A stretch of DNA of 54,023 nt from Algibacter luteus (GCF_900141715.1 NZ_FQYK01000011.1:1-54023), one strand, 5' to 3'. Positions 25,799 through 34,379 are shown, counted from the stretch's first letter. Notes: generated by a model not told the origin, from the sequence alone. A program made the numbers and translations.

Positions 25799-27076
25799 AT
25801 GCAAGAAGACTTCCTACATTACATCTGGAAACATAAAAAAATAGGAGTAAATAATTTAAAAACTGTTAACGGAGCGCCTGTCGTAATTAATTCCGTTGGA
25901 CAGCATAACTATAATTCAGGTCCAGATTTTTTTAATGCACAACTTAAAATAGGAAATCAGCTTTGGGCTGGAAATGTTGAAATTCATATCAAATCTTCTG
26001 ATTGGTTTTTGCATAATCATGAACAAGATAAAGCCTATGATAATGTCATTTTACATGTGGTTTGGGAAGATGACACTGAAGTTTTCAGGAAAGACAATAG
26101 CGTTATACCAACTTTAGAGCTCAAAAATATTGTTGATGATGGTTTATTGCACAATTTTGAAAGGTTATTTGCGAAACAAAACAAATGGATTAATTGTGAA
26201 AACGATTTTGCAATAATAGATAGTTTTATTTTAGATAATTGGCTTGAGCGTCTATACTTTGAACGGTTAGAACGAAAATCTAAAAACATTGAAACCCTTT
26301 TAGCAGGATCAAAAAACGATTGGGAAGCTGTTTTGTTTAAAATGTTGACTAGAAATTTCGGATTAAAAGTTAATGGTGAGTCATTTTTTAGTTTAGCCCA
26401 ATCCATCGATTTTTCAATTATTAGAAAAACACGAAATACTCCTCTAGTTTTAGAAGCATTGTTACTTGGACAATCGGGTTTACTTGAACAAGATGTAGAA
26501 GATGCCTACCATCTAAGTTTAAAAAAAGAATATGAATTTCTAAAGCTAAAATTTAATCTAAATAATACTCAAGTGCTGCCCCTACAGTTTTTTAGATTAA
26601 GACCGCCTAATTTTCCAACCATAAGGTTATCTCAACTGGCAAGTTTATATGGCACAAATCAAAATTTATTTTCAAAAATCATCGAGATAAAAAAACTGGA
26701 AGAATTTTATGAGTTGTTTAAAGTATCAACTTCTAAGTTTTGGGAATCTCATTATACGTTTCAAAAAAAGTCAAAAACTTCAAAAAAAACACTTACAAAG
26801 TCATTTGTAGATTTATTGTTAATCAATACAATTCTGCCTTTAAAGTTCAGCTATGCTAAACAAAAAGGAGAAGAAATAGATAATGAAATAATAAAACTAG
26901 CAACTTCTATTACTTCAGAAAAAAACAACATAATTAAAGCGTTTAACAATTTGAAAAAGGTTTCAAATTCGTCATTACATTCTCAAGCACTCATACAACT
27001 TAAATCAGAGTATTGCGATAAAAATAAATGTTTACAATGTGCTATTGGGAATTCTCTTATTTCAGCGAATGCTTAA
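25799..27076 (+). CDS. DUF2851 family protein
   Basis: 425 residues, full-length member of a family common in Bacteroidota and without known function. The conserved N-terminal core is NSGPDFFNAQLKIG then GNVEIHIKSSDW (D43, E61, H63, K65) and YDNVILHVVWEDD, a beta-rich acidic/basic arrangement. Near the C-terminus is YCDKNKCLQC (C406, C411, C414), plus Cys133 in the middle. The pattern could be a nuclease-like core with a metal or Fe-S clasp, but this is only a hypothesis. A single gene; the PspC gene follows after 90 bp. Confidence 0.85.
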   Translation: MQEDFLHYIWKHKKIGVNNLKTVNGAPVVINSVGQHNYNSGPDFFNAQLKIGNQLWAGNVEIHIKSSDWFLHNHEQDKAYDNVILHVVWEDDTEVFRKDNSVIPTLELKNIVDDGLLHNFERLFAKQNKWINCENDFAIIDSFILDNWLERLYFERLERKSKNIETLLAGSKNDWEAVLFKMLTRNFGLKVNGESFFSLAQSIDFSIIRKTRNTPLVLEALLLGQSGLLEQDVEDAYHLSLKKEYEFLKLKFNLNNTQVLPLQFFRLRPPNFPTIRLSQLASLYGTNQNLFSKIIEIKKLEEFYELFKVSTSKFWESHYTFQKKSKTSKKTLTKSFVDLLLINTILPLKFSYAKQKGEEIDNEIIKLATSITSEKNNIIKAFNNLKKVSNSSLHSQALIQLKSEYCDKNKCLQCAIGNSLISANA

Positions 27077-27166
27077 TAAAACAGATAAAAATGAATAAAT
27101 TTACAATCACTTTAAATTGTAAGATTATTTAAATAACTAATATTAAATTTATAGTTAAATTGCAGC

Positions 27167-27394
27167 ATGAATAATATTTATAAACCTCTATTATTTTTCC
27201 AAAAACATGGTTATTACGTGTGCCAACGTATTGCAGAGAGGCTTGGGATAAGAGCTAAAGTGGTAAGAACATCATTCATGTATTTAACTTTCGTTACTCT
27301 TGGTTTTGGTTTTGCACTTTATTTGTTTTTAGCATTTTGGATGCGCATTAAAGATTTAGTTTATACAAAACGCTCATCGGTTTTTGATTTATGA
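27167..27394 (+). CDS. PspC-domain membrane protein
   Basis: 75 residues, one PspC domain: an N-terminal basic part (CQRIAERLGIRAKVVRTSFM) followed by a transmembrane segment (about 40-60). PspC proteins sit in the inner membrane and take part in envelope stress sensing in other bacteria. Here it overlaps the K+ channel gene by 4 bp (ATGA at 27391), so the two are coupled; whether they work together is unknown. Confidence 0.85.
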   Translation: MNNIYKPLLFFQKHGYYVCQRIAERLGIRAKVVRTSFMYLTFVTLGFGFALYLFLAFWMRIKDLVYTKRSSVFDL

Positions 27395-28410
27395 ACCAAC
27401 TTGTACAGTTTTTTAGAACAAAAATATATACAGCCGTTTTGTTATTGGCTGCACTATTACTTATTGGAGTTACTGGTTATAAAATGATTTCTGGTTACAC
27501 CTGGATCGATGCTTTGTATATGACCGTTATAACCATGACCACGGTGGGTTTTGGAGAAGTGGTGCCATTGGATGATCAATCTAAAATATTTACCATATTT
27601 TTAATTTTAGCGAGTGTAGTTATAGTAGGTTATGCCTTATCTATAATTACAGAATACATTTTAAGTAAAAATGACCTAGACGAATTAAAACAAAAAAAGA
27701 TGCAAAAGGATATTGATAATTTCAAGAATCACATTGTAATTTGTGGCTACGGAAGAAACGGTAAGCAAGCAGCAAGAAAGCTCATGGCATACAATAAACA
27801 GTTTGTTGTCGTTGAAAAGAATAAAGAATTAGAAGACCGTTTAAAATTGGATGAAGTTCCCTATGTCATTGGAAATGCTAATGAAGATGAAACCTTAATT
27901 CAAGCAGGAGTTGATAGAGCTTCCTGTTTTATTTCGGCATTACCAAACGATGCCGATAATTTATTTGTGGTTCTTTCAACAAGACAACTGAATAAAAAAA
28001 TAAATATAATTAGTCGTGCTTCAAACGAATCATCTTATGATAAGTTAAAGTTCGCGGGAGCCAATAATGTTATTTTACCAGATAAAATTGGAGGCGATCA
28101 TATGGCATCATTAGTTGTTGTCCCTGGTTTAATGGAGTTTATTGATAATCTATCAATAGTTGGTAAGTCTGATATAAATATTGAAGAAGTTGCTGTTGAA
28201 AAATTTTATAATTCAAAAACACCTAAAACTATTAAGGATTTAGATCTAAGAAAAAAAACCGGATGCACCGTAATAGGCTATAAAGATGAAAATGGTGAAT
28301 ATATTGTAAATCCTGGGGCAGAATTAAAATTGGCAAGACATTCGAAAATTATCGTTCTAGGTCGTCCAGAACAAATTGAAGCCTTAAATACAGAGTACGA
28401 TATCGATTAA
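27391..28410 (+). CDS. Potassium channel with TrkA-N/RCK regulatory domain
   Basis: 339 residues. Two transmembrane helices (about 12-28 and 65-86) flank a selectivity filter TTVGFG (50-55), the TVGFG variant of TVGYG. A cytoplasmic Rossmann RCK domain begins around residue 112 (IVICGYGRNGKQAARKL) and a TrkA-C-like domain ends the protein. It is a MthK/Kch-type K+ channel gated by ligand binding to the RCK part. Coupled with the upstream PspC gene. Confidence 0.92.
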   Translation: MNQLVQFFRTKIYTAVLLLAALLLIGVTGYKMISGYTWIDALYMTVITMTTVGFGEVVPLDDQSKIFTIFLILASVVIVGYALSIITEYILSKNDLDELKQKKMQKDIDNFKNHIVICGYGRNGKQAARKLMAYNKQFVVVEKNKELEDRLKLDEVPYVIGNANEDETLIQAGVDRASCFISALPNDADNLFVVLSTRQLNKKINIISRASNESSYDKLKFAGANNVILPDKIGGDHMASLVVVPGLMEFIDNLSIVGKSDINIEEVAVEKFYNSKTPKTIKDLDLRKKTGCTVIGYKDENGEYIVNPGAELKLARHSKIIVLGRPEQIEALNTEYDID

Positions 28411-28518
28411 CGATTATGCTATTTTAACAACCATTGTTTTAAAAAATGATTTTTTTTTAGCATCTTGCTACCTTTTAATAAGAATCTTTCAATAAAAACT
28501 AACTAACATAATTTTCCT

Positions 28519-30222
28519 ATGAAGAAATATCTTCTTTCAGTGCTCACTTTAATATTTCCATTTTTAATATTTGCTCAAGAAACTTCCGAAATAGGTTTAG
28601 ACCAAAAAATAGATCAAGCATTTGCTCCCGTAGCTCAATTTTTTACAGATGTAATTTTTTTTCCAATTTACGATGATGGGGTTTATACTATTCCATTTGT
28701 ATTATTACTATTAGTTGGTAGTGCATTGTTTTTTACAATTTATTTTGGGTTTCCAAATGTTAGATATTTCTGGACAGCTATTAATACGGTAAGAGGGAAG
28801 TATGAAGATATTGAAAAACATGGTGCTAAAGAACTTTATGGAGAAGATGGTATTGCACAGGGTCAAGACCTCTCAAATGTAGATATCGAGGAACATATTG
28901 AGAATCTTAAAACCGATTTAGCCATTGATGGCGATATTGTTGATACCATAAGAGATGAAAGTTCTGAAGGTGAAGTTTCGCATTTTCAAGCATTGGCAAC
29001 CGCTGTTTCTGGAACTGTAGGTAATGGTAATATTGCTGGTGTGGCATTGGCAATTGCTCTAGGAGGACCAGGCGCAACATTCTGGATGATTGTTTGTGGT
29101 TTATTAGGAATGTCTACAAAGTTTGTGGAGTGTACTTTAGGGGTACAATACAGAGATGTTGGTGAAGATGGAACAGTATACGGTGGCCCTATGTATTATA
29201 TAAGTAAAGGTCTTAAAGCCAAAGGATTTAAAACTTTTGGTAAAATAGCAGCAGGAATATTTGCTGTTTTCTGTATAGGAGGTTCTTTTGGTGGAGGTAA
29301 TGCGGCACAATCTAATCAAGCCACTATCGTGATAAAAGAACTTTTCGAATGGGAAAGTACAGCGGCAGGAGCCATTGTTGGTTTGGTGTTGGCTGTTTTG
29401 GTTGGGGTAATTATCATTGGTGGAATTAAACGTATTGCATCGGTAACCGAAAAAGTAGTGCCTTTCATGGCCTTAATGTATATAGTTGCATGTGTTTATA
29501 TTATCCTAAGTAATTTTAGCTTAATTGATGATGCAATTGGTCTAATAGTTGAAGAAGCTTTTAGTCCAACAGCTTTTGGAGTAGGTTCGTTAATTGGGGT
29601 ATTGTTGGTAGGATTTCAACGTGCTGCCTTTTCAAACGAAGCAGGTGCAGGTTCAGCATCTATTGCTCATTCTGCAGTAAGAACAAAATACTCAGCCAGT
29701 GAAGGTTTAGTGGCTTTACTAGAGCCGTTTATTGATACAGTGGTAATTTGTACCATGACAGCTTTAGTAATTGTTATATTTAACTTTGGAGGTTTCTTCG
29801 AATACGGTGGCGATGGATCTGGAGTTGTTTTTATTGATGGTATGCCTTTTGAAGGCGCAGGAATTACATCTAAAGCATTTGCACAATATATTCCATATTC
29901 AAATGTGTTTTTAACCATTGCTGTAGTTTTATTTGCGGTTTCAACAATGATTTCTTGGTCTTACTATGGCTTACAATCTTGGAAATTTCTTTTCGGTAGA
30001 GGAAAAACAGCCGATTTAATCTATAAACTTTTATTTTTAACTTTCGTAGTAATTGGTGCAGCGGCAAGTATGAACTCTATTTGGTCGTTCTCAGATGCCA
30101 TGATTTTTGCCATGATTTTCCCAAACATGGTTGGTCTGTTCCTGTTGTTCCCAGTTGTTAAGCGACAATTAAAGCGCTATCTTGATGCTATTAACCTTAA
30201 AAAGGAAGCAATAGATAACTAA
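28519..30222 (+). CDS. Alanine/glycine:cation symporter (AGCS family)
   Basis: 567 residues. The AGCS core starts at GEVSHFQALATAVSGTVGNGNIAG (151 on) and continues with GGPMYYISKGL and QRAAFSNEAGAGSASIAHSA, typical of Na+/alanine carriers of the inner membrane. Two features are unlike the classical members: an apparent N-terminal signal-like segment (1-20, ending FAQ) and an acidic polar insert (about 94-150) between the first membrane segment and the core. Both could be normal for Bacteroidota members. The HhH gene follows after 20 bp. Confidence 0.93.
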   Translation: MKKYLLSVLTLIFPFLIFAQETSEIGLDQKIDQAFAPVAQFFTDVIFFPIYDDGVYTIPFVLLLLVGSALFFTIYFGFPNVRYFWTAINTVRGKYEDIEKHGAKELYGEDGIAQGQDLSNVDIEEHIENLKTDLAIDGDIVDTIRDESSEGEVSHFQALATAVSGTVGNGNIAGVALAIALGGPGATFWMIVCGLLGMSTKFVECTLGVQYRDVGEDGTVYGGPMYYISKGLKAKGFKTFGKIAAGIFAVFCIGGSFGGGNAAQSNQATIVIKELFEWESTAAGAIVGLVLAVLVGVIIIGGIKRIASVTEKVVPFMALMYIVACVYIILSNFSLIDDAIGLIVEEAFSPTAFGVGSLIGVLLVGFQRAAFSNEAGAGSASIAHSAVRTKYSASEGLVALLEPFIDTVVICTMTALVIVIFNFGGFFEYGGDGSGVVFIDGMPFEGAGITSKAFAQYIPYSNVFLTIAVVLFAVSTMISWSYYGLQSWKFLFGRGKTADLIYKLLFLTFVVIGAAASMNSIWSFSDAMIFAMIFPNMVGLFLLFPVVKRQLKRYLDAINLKKEAIDN

Positions 30223-30242
30223 ATAAACAAAAACTATAACAA

Positions 30243-31124
30243 ATGAAATCCCAATTCACGTTTACTAAACAACAACGTAATGGGATTTTTTTAATGTTAA
30301 CCCTCATAATTACCTTTCAATGTATTTACTTTTTTGTCGATTTTACTTCGGAAGAAGTTTCAGTTGATGAACAACAACTTTCAGAATTCATTAAAGAAAT
30401 TGATTCTTTAAAAATAATTGAGTTACAAGAAAGAGTACCTAAAATATATCCATTTAACCCTAATTATTTAACCGATTTTAAAGGTGCTTCATTAGGAATG
30501 ACTAATGAAGAAATTGATAGATTATTAAGGTTTAGAAATCAAAATAAATGGATAAATACTGCTGAACAATTTCAAGAAGTTACTCAAGTATCAGATTCAC
30601 TGTTGGCAGCACTTTCTGTGTATTTTAAATTTCCAGAATGGGTTACAAGTTCTAAACCTTCAAAAGAACGGTTTCTAACATCTTCGAATAATAAACCTAA
30701 GACATATGCACAAAAACAAGATTTGAATACAGCAACAGCACAAGACCTTCAAAATATAAATGGTATAGGCAAAACCTTTTCAGAACGCATTATTAAATAT
30801 CGAAATAAACTAAAAGGTGGTTTTATTGCAGATGTTCAACTCGAAGATATATATGGTCTTACACCAGAATTAATTGAAAAAATTACAAATCAATTTACTG
30901 TTAAAACACCAAATTCAGTTAATAAAATAAACGTAAATAAGGCTTCAAGTAATGAATTAGTTAAGATTCCTCATATAGATTACGAATTAGCCTATAATAT
31001 TATTGAGCAACGAAAATTAAGACAGGGTTTCAATTCAATTGAGGAATTAACTAAAGTAAAAGACTTCCCTTTAAATAAAATAAAGATAATTGAATTATAT
31101 TTGCACTTCGAAAAAGAAAAATAA
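30243..31124 (+). CDS. Membrane-anchored helix-hairpin-helix protein (ComEA-like)
   Basis: 293 residues. A single N-terminal transmembrane segment (about 15-32) is followed by several helix-hairpin-helix units, e.g. DLNTATAQDLQNINGIGKTF and NVNKASSNELVKIPHIDYEL, as in ComEA-type DNA-binding proteins. ComEA binds incoming DNA during natural transformation, but Bacteroidota proteins of this shape are not proven competence factors. The acyl-CoA dehydrogenase ATG follows the stop directly with no gap, so the two are co-translated. Confidence 0.82.
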   Translation: MKSQFTFTKQQRNGIFLMLTLIITFQCIYFFVDFTSEEVSVDEQQLSEFIKEIDSLKIIELQERVPKIYPFNPNYLTDFKGASLGMTNEEIDRLLRFRNQNKWINTAEQFQEVTQVSDSLLAALSVYFKFPEWVTSSKPSKERFLTSSNNKPKTYAQKQDLNTATAQDLQNINGIGKTFSERIIKYRNKLKGGFIADVQLEDIYGLTPELIEKITNQFTVKTPNSVNKINVNKASSNELVKIPHIDYELAYNIIEQRKLRQGFNSIEELTKVKDFPLNKIKIIELYLHFEKEK

Positions 31125-32294
31125 ATGAATAACATGTACTTCACTGAAGAACATCAGCTTTTTAGAAAAAGTATTCAAGACTTTTTACAGAAAGAGGTTG
31201 TACCGCATATTGAAAAATGGGAAGAAACCGGATCTATCGACCGGTTTATTTGGAAAAAATTTGGAGACATGGGTTTCTTCGGAATCAATTATCCAGAAGC
31301 CTATGGTGGAATGAATTTAGATTTATTCTATACTGTTATTCTTCTTGAAGAACTTCAAAAAATAAATTCTGGTGGTTTCGCTGCAGCAATTTGGGCACAT
31401 GCCTATTTAGCTATGACGCATTTAAATGCTGAAGGAGATGAGGCTATAAAAGAAAAATATTTAGCTCCAAGTATAACTGGAGATAAAATAGGATGTCTTT
31501 GTATTACTGAACCCTTTGGAGGAAGTGATGTGGCAGGTATGCGTACAACAGCAGTAAAAAAAGATGACCACTATATTATTAATGGTTCGAAAACATTTAT
31601 TACTAATGGGGTGAGTAGTGATTATTTAGTGGTTGCTGCAAAAACAAATCCAGAACTTGGTAATAAAGGTATAAGCATATTTGTTTTAGATAGAACCATG
31701 AATGGTGTATCGGCAACCAAACTAAAAAAATTAGGTTGGAACGCTTCTGATACTGGCGAAATTGCTTTTGATAATGTTAAAATTCCAATTACAAATCGTT
31801 TAGGCGAAGAGAATAAAGGTTTTTCTTATATTATGGAGCATTTTTCATTGGAACGTCTAATCATGGGTATTAATGCTCATGCCCGGGCAGAATATGCGCT
31901 TGAATATGCTTTAAAATATATGAGTGAGCGTCAAGCTTTTGGAAAAACAATCGATAAGTTTCAAGCCCTTAGACATAGTATTGCTGATTTATATACCGAA
32001 ATGGAAATCTGTAAAGTTTTCAATTATAATGTAGCAACAAGATTAGATAAAGGCGAATATGTTGTAAAAGAAGCAACAATGTCTAAATTAAAGTCTACAA
32101 AAATGGCCGATGAGGTTATTTATCAATGTCTTCAGTTTTTAGGTGGATATGGTTATATGGAAGAATACCCTATGGCAAGGTTGTTAAGAGATAGCAGACT
32201 AGGACCAATTGGTGGTGGCACTTCAGAAATCTTAAGAGAGATTATCGCTAAAATAATAATAGATAAAAAAGAATATCGACCAGCAACTAAATAA
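31125..32294 (+). CDS. Acyl-CoA dehydrogenase
   Basis: 389 residues. FAD-dependent oxidation of an acyl-CoA to the trans-2-enoyl-CoA, with electrons passed to ETF. Family motifs: CITEPFGGSDVAGMRTTA, YIINGSKTFITNG, SERQAFGKTIDKFQ and LGGYGYMEEYPMARLLRDS. The usual SCAD/MCAD catalytic Glu near the C-terminus is not in its YEGT context (here IGGGTSEILREI), whereas Glu243 in HFSLERLIMG fits the helix-G position used by long-chain and isovaleryl-type enzymes. This suggests a long-chain or branched substrate. It directly follows the HhH gene. Confidence 0.92.
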   Translation: MNNMYFTEEHQLFRKSIQDFLQKEVVPHIEKWEETGSIDRFIWKKFGDMGFFGINYPEAYGGMNLDLFYTVILLEELQKINSGGFAAAIWAHAYLAMTHLNAEGDEAIKEKYLAPSITGDKIGCLCITEPFGGSDVAGMRTTAVKKDDHYIINGSKTFITNGVSSDYLVVAAKTNPELGNKGISIFVLDRTMNGVSATKLKKLGWNASDTGEIAFDNVKIPITNRLGEENKGFSYIMEHFSLERLIMGINAHARAEYALEYALKYMSERQAFGKTIDKFQALRHSIADLYTEMEICKVFNYNVATRLDKGEYVVKEATMSKLKSTKMADEVIYQCLQFLGGYGYMEEYPMARLLRDSRLGPIGGGTSEILREIIAKIIIDKKEYRPATK

Positions 32295-32390
32295 CTTATA
32301 TTATTTTGGCGAAAATTGTATCACAATTAGCTAAAACAATACTTGAAAAGTATTACATCCTTAATTTAAAAAAAACTTTAAAAGGTGTTT

Positions 32391-32418
32391 TTGTAATTCC
32401 AAAATAGTTTTATATTTG
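32391..32418 (+). promoter_or_regulatory. rpsU promoter (-33 TTG, -7 TATATTTG)
   Basis: TTG at 32391-32393 and TATATTTG at 32411-32418 are separated by 17 bp, an excellent match to the Bacteroidota promoter. The predicted start lies near 32423, giving a leader of about 34 nt. Confidence 0.7.
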
Positions 32419-32440
32419 CAGCCAGAAATTTCTAAAAGAG

Positions 32441-32447
32441 AGGAGGT
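32441..32447 (+). promoter_or_regulatory. Strong Shine-Dalgarno site of rpsU
   Basis: AGGAGGT, complementary to the 3' end of 16S rRNA, ends 9 nt before the rpsU ATG. No other CDS in this window has an AGGAGG at the right distance. In flavobacteria the anti-SD is held by bS21, bS18 and bS6, so an SD on the bS21 mRNA allows preferential translation by ribosomes lacking bS21, i.e. autogenous control. Confidence 0.85.
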
Positions 32448-32456
32448 TAAGACACT

Positions 32457-32651
32457 ATGTTAATAATTCCAGTTAAAGAAGGAGAAAATATAGATAGAGC
32501 GTTAAAGCGTTACAAGCGTAAGTTTGTTAGAACAACTATTAAAAATCAGTTGCAAGAACGTAAGCAGTTTACAAAGCCTTCAGTAGCTCGTAGAGCTCAA
32601 GTTCAAAAAGCACAATACATTCAATCATTAAGAGATGCAGAAAACATCTAA
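32457..32651 (+). CDS. rpsU: 30S ribosomal protein bS21
   Basis: 64 residues; LIIPVKEGENIDRALKRYKR at the N-terminus and RKQFTKPSVARRAQ are typical of bS21, small and basic. In Bacteroidota, bS21 helps to bury the 16S 3' end, which explains the rarity of SDs. The ATG is fixed by the strong SD. It has its own promoter and a terminator 30 bp after the stop, so it is a monocistronic unit ahead of xerC. Confidence 0.96.
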   Translation: MLIIPVKEGENIDRALKRYKRKFVRTTIKNQLQERKQFTKPSVARRAQVQKAQYIQSLRDAENI

Positions 32652-32680
32652 TCTTAAATGATTTGATTTATTAAGAATAT

Positions 32681-32709
32681 AAAAATCCCGCATTTTGCGG
32701 GATTTTTTT
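32681..32709 (+). terminator. Intrinsic terminator of rpsU
   Basis: AAATCCCGC (32683-32691) pairs with GCGGGATTT (32697-32705) across a short loop and is followed by a T-tract. It ends the rpsU transcript 30-58 bp after its stop codon. Confidence 0.9.
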
Positions 32710-32800
32710 GTATTGATAATTGTGGAATAACTACATTAAAGTAATTAAACTTGTCGTTTTAACTAATAACTTCTAACTTTAAATCTTTAACATATGTAAG

Positions 32801-33691
32801 ATGACTTTTAAATCATTTCTGGATTACCTCTTATTGGAAAAAAACTATTCGAAGCTTACTGTTAAAGCTTATCAAAATGATTTAAATGATTTCTCAGAAT
32901 TTATAAAAGTTGAATTCAATACTGCTTCTATAAATCAAGTTAATTATTCGCAAATACGAAGCTGGATTGTAATCCTTGTAGAAAATGAACTTTCTAACCG
33001 TACAATTAATAGAAAAATATCAGCTTTAAATTCATATTATAAATTTCTTTTAAAAACAGGCGATATTAAGTTAAACCCGTTAGCAAAACACAAAGCATTA
33101 AAAACGAGTAAAAAAATTCAGGTACCTTTTTCTGAAGAAGAAATTAAAGACGTTTTAAACGACTTAAATTTTGCCGATGATTTTGAGGGGTTAAGAGATA
33201 AATTTATAATTGAACTTTTTTATTCTACTGGTATAAGAAGAATTGAATTGGTTGAACTTAAATTATCGAGCTTAGATTTACATAAAAATACGTTAAAAGT
33301 ATTAGGTAAAAGAAATAAAGAACGTATTATACCGTTAATAAAATCAGTGCATCAAACAGCTATTAAATACTTAGAAGCAAGATTACAATTGGATAAGATT
33401 GTTGATAAGGAATATCTTTTTTTGACGAAAAAAGGCGTTAAAATATATGAAACACTTGTCTACAGAATAATAAATGAGTATTTTAGTAAGGCATCTTCAA
33501 AGGTAAAGAAGAGTCCACATATTTTGAGGCACTCCTTCGCTACACATTTGTTAAACCAAGGTGCCGATTTAAATGCTGTTAAGGAGCTTTTAGGACATTC
33601 AAGTTTAGCTGCAACACAAGTTTATACACATAATAGTATTGCAGAATTAAAAAAAGTGCATATTGATGCACATCCAAGAAGTAAAAAATAG
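32801..33691 (+). CDS. xerC: Tyrosine recombinase XerC
   Basis: 296 residues with an N-terminal SAM-like core-binding domain and the C-terminal catalytic domain. Catalytic residues are in place: Arg146 (GIRRIE), Lys in VLGKRNKE, His240-x2-Arg243 (HILRHSFATHLL), His in LLGHSS and the nucleophile Tyr275 (VYTHNS). It resolves chromosome dimers at dif together with XerD. The conserved location next to rpsU and hpf supports a housekeeping recombinase, not an integrase. hpf follows after 35 bp. A weak TTG-N20-TAACTTTA promoter may lie at 32751-32781. Confidence 0.92.
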   Translation: MTFKSFLDYLLLEKNYSKLTVKAYQNDLNDFSEFIKVEFNTASINQVNYSQIRSWIVILVENELSNRTINRKISALNSYYKFLLKTGDIKLNPLAKHKALKTSKKIQVPFSEEEIKDVLNDLNFADDFEGLRDKFIIELFYSTGIRRIELVELKLSSLDLHKNTLKVLGKRNKERIIPLIKSVHQTAIKYLEARLQLDKIVDKEYLFLTKKGVKIYETLVYRIINEYFSKASSKVKKSPHILRHSFATHLLNQGADLNAVKELLGHSSLAATQVYTHNSIAELKKVHIDAHPRSKK

Positions 33692-33726
33692 TAGTTGTAA
33701 TAAAGTCTAACCAAAAAAGTAAACAG

Positions 33727-34029
33727 ATGAAAGTAAACACCCAATCAGTAAATTTTAATGCAGACCAAAAATTGATTGATTTTATTCAAAAACGAATGGA
33801 TAAATTAGATTTGTTTTATGATAAAGTTATTAAATCTGATGTTTTTTTAAAAGTTGAAAACACAAGCGATAAACAAAATAAAATTTTCGAAGCAAGAGTT
33901 AGTGTTCCAGGAGATAGCTTGGTAGTTAAAAAGCAATGTAAATCCTTTGAAGAAGGTACAGATATGGCAGTTGCATCGTTAGAAAGACAATTAAAAAAGA
34001 GAAAAGAGAAATTAAGAGCACATTTATAA
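33727..34029 (+). CDS. hpf: Ribosome hibernation factor HPF/RaiA family (short form)
   Basis: 100 residues, the short HPF/RaiA length with no C-terminal dimerisation domain. The fold pattern beta-alpha-beta-beta-beta-alpha is clear: MKVNTQSVNFNADQKLIDFI, KVENTSDKQNKIFEARVSV, ending in KKRKEKLRAHL. It binds the 30S decoding centre and protects idle ribosomes. Next to xerC and upstream of the tRNA-tuf block; whether it reads into the tRNAs depends on the hairpin at 34082-34108. Confidence 0.93.
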   Translation: MKVNTQSVNFNADQKLIDFIQKRMDKLDLFYDKVIKSDVFLKVENTSDKQNKIFEARVSVPGDSLVVKKQCKSFEEGTDMAVASLERQLKKRKEKLRAHL

Positions 34030-34050
34030 TAAAAATTCTCAAAAAATGTT

Positions 34051-34079
34051 TTGAATAAAATAAAAAATCTATACATTTG
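34051..34079 (+). promoter_or_regulatory. Promoter of the tRNA-tuf transcription unit
   Basis: TTG (34051-34053) and TACATTTG (34072-34079) with an 18 bp spacer fit the Bacteroidota consensus. The predicted start is around 34083-34086, at the foot of the next hairpin. Confidence 0.65.
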
Positions 34080-34081
34080 CA

Positions 34082-34108
34082 GTCCGTTAGAAATAACGGG
34101 CTTTTTTT
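34082..34108 (+). terminator. Hairpin with GAAA loop and T7 tract (hpf terminator and/or tRNA leader)
   Basis: GTCCGTTA (34082-34089) pairs with TAACGGGC (34094-34101) around a GAAA tetraloop, followed by seven Ts. It looks like an intrinsic terminator for hpf, yet it starts where the tRNA promoter is predicted to fire, so the same bases would open the tRNA transcript. Confidence 0.7.
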
Positions 34109-34130
34109 ATGCGCCAAAAGTATAAAAAAC

Positions 34131-34204
34131 GCCGATGTAGCTCAGCTGGCTAGAGCAGCTGATTTGTAATCAGCAGGTCGTGGGTTCGAGTCCCTCCATC
34201 GGCT
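34131..34204 (+). tRNA. tRNA-Thr (UGU)
   Basis: 74 nt cloverleaf. Acceptor GCCGATG pairs with CATCGGC, discriminator T, TTCGAGTCC T-loop, and anticodon TGT in the loop TTTGTAA flanked by GCTGA/TCAGC. No CCA is encoded. First of four clustered tRNAs before tuf. Confidence 0.95.
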
Positions 34205-34236
34205 CAAGTTCTTAAAAAAAATGAAATAAGTAAATT

Positions 34237-34318
<82 letters not shown>

Positions 34319-34352
34319 CAACTTTTTTAGTTTTTTGTATATTTTGAAAACC

Positions 34353-34372
34353 TGATAAATAAGCATTTATCA
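34353..34372 (+). other. Inter-tRNA hairpin
   Basis: TGATAAAT and ATTTATCA form an 8 bp stem around AAGC, just before tRNA-Gly. It has no T-tract and may be a processing signal, or chance in AT-rich DNA. Confidence 0.35.
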
Positions 34373-34379
34373 AAAAATT

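Noticed and set aside
32801-33691. Tyrosine recombinase as a mobile-element integrase with the nearby tRNAs as attachment sites
   Set aside because: Its neighbours rpsU and hpf and its length indicate housekeeping XerC; no tRNA 3' end duplication or phage genes are present.
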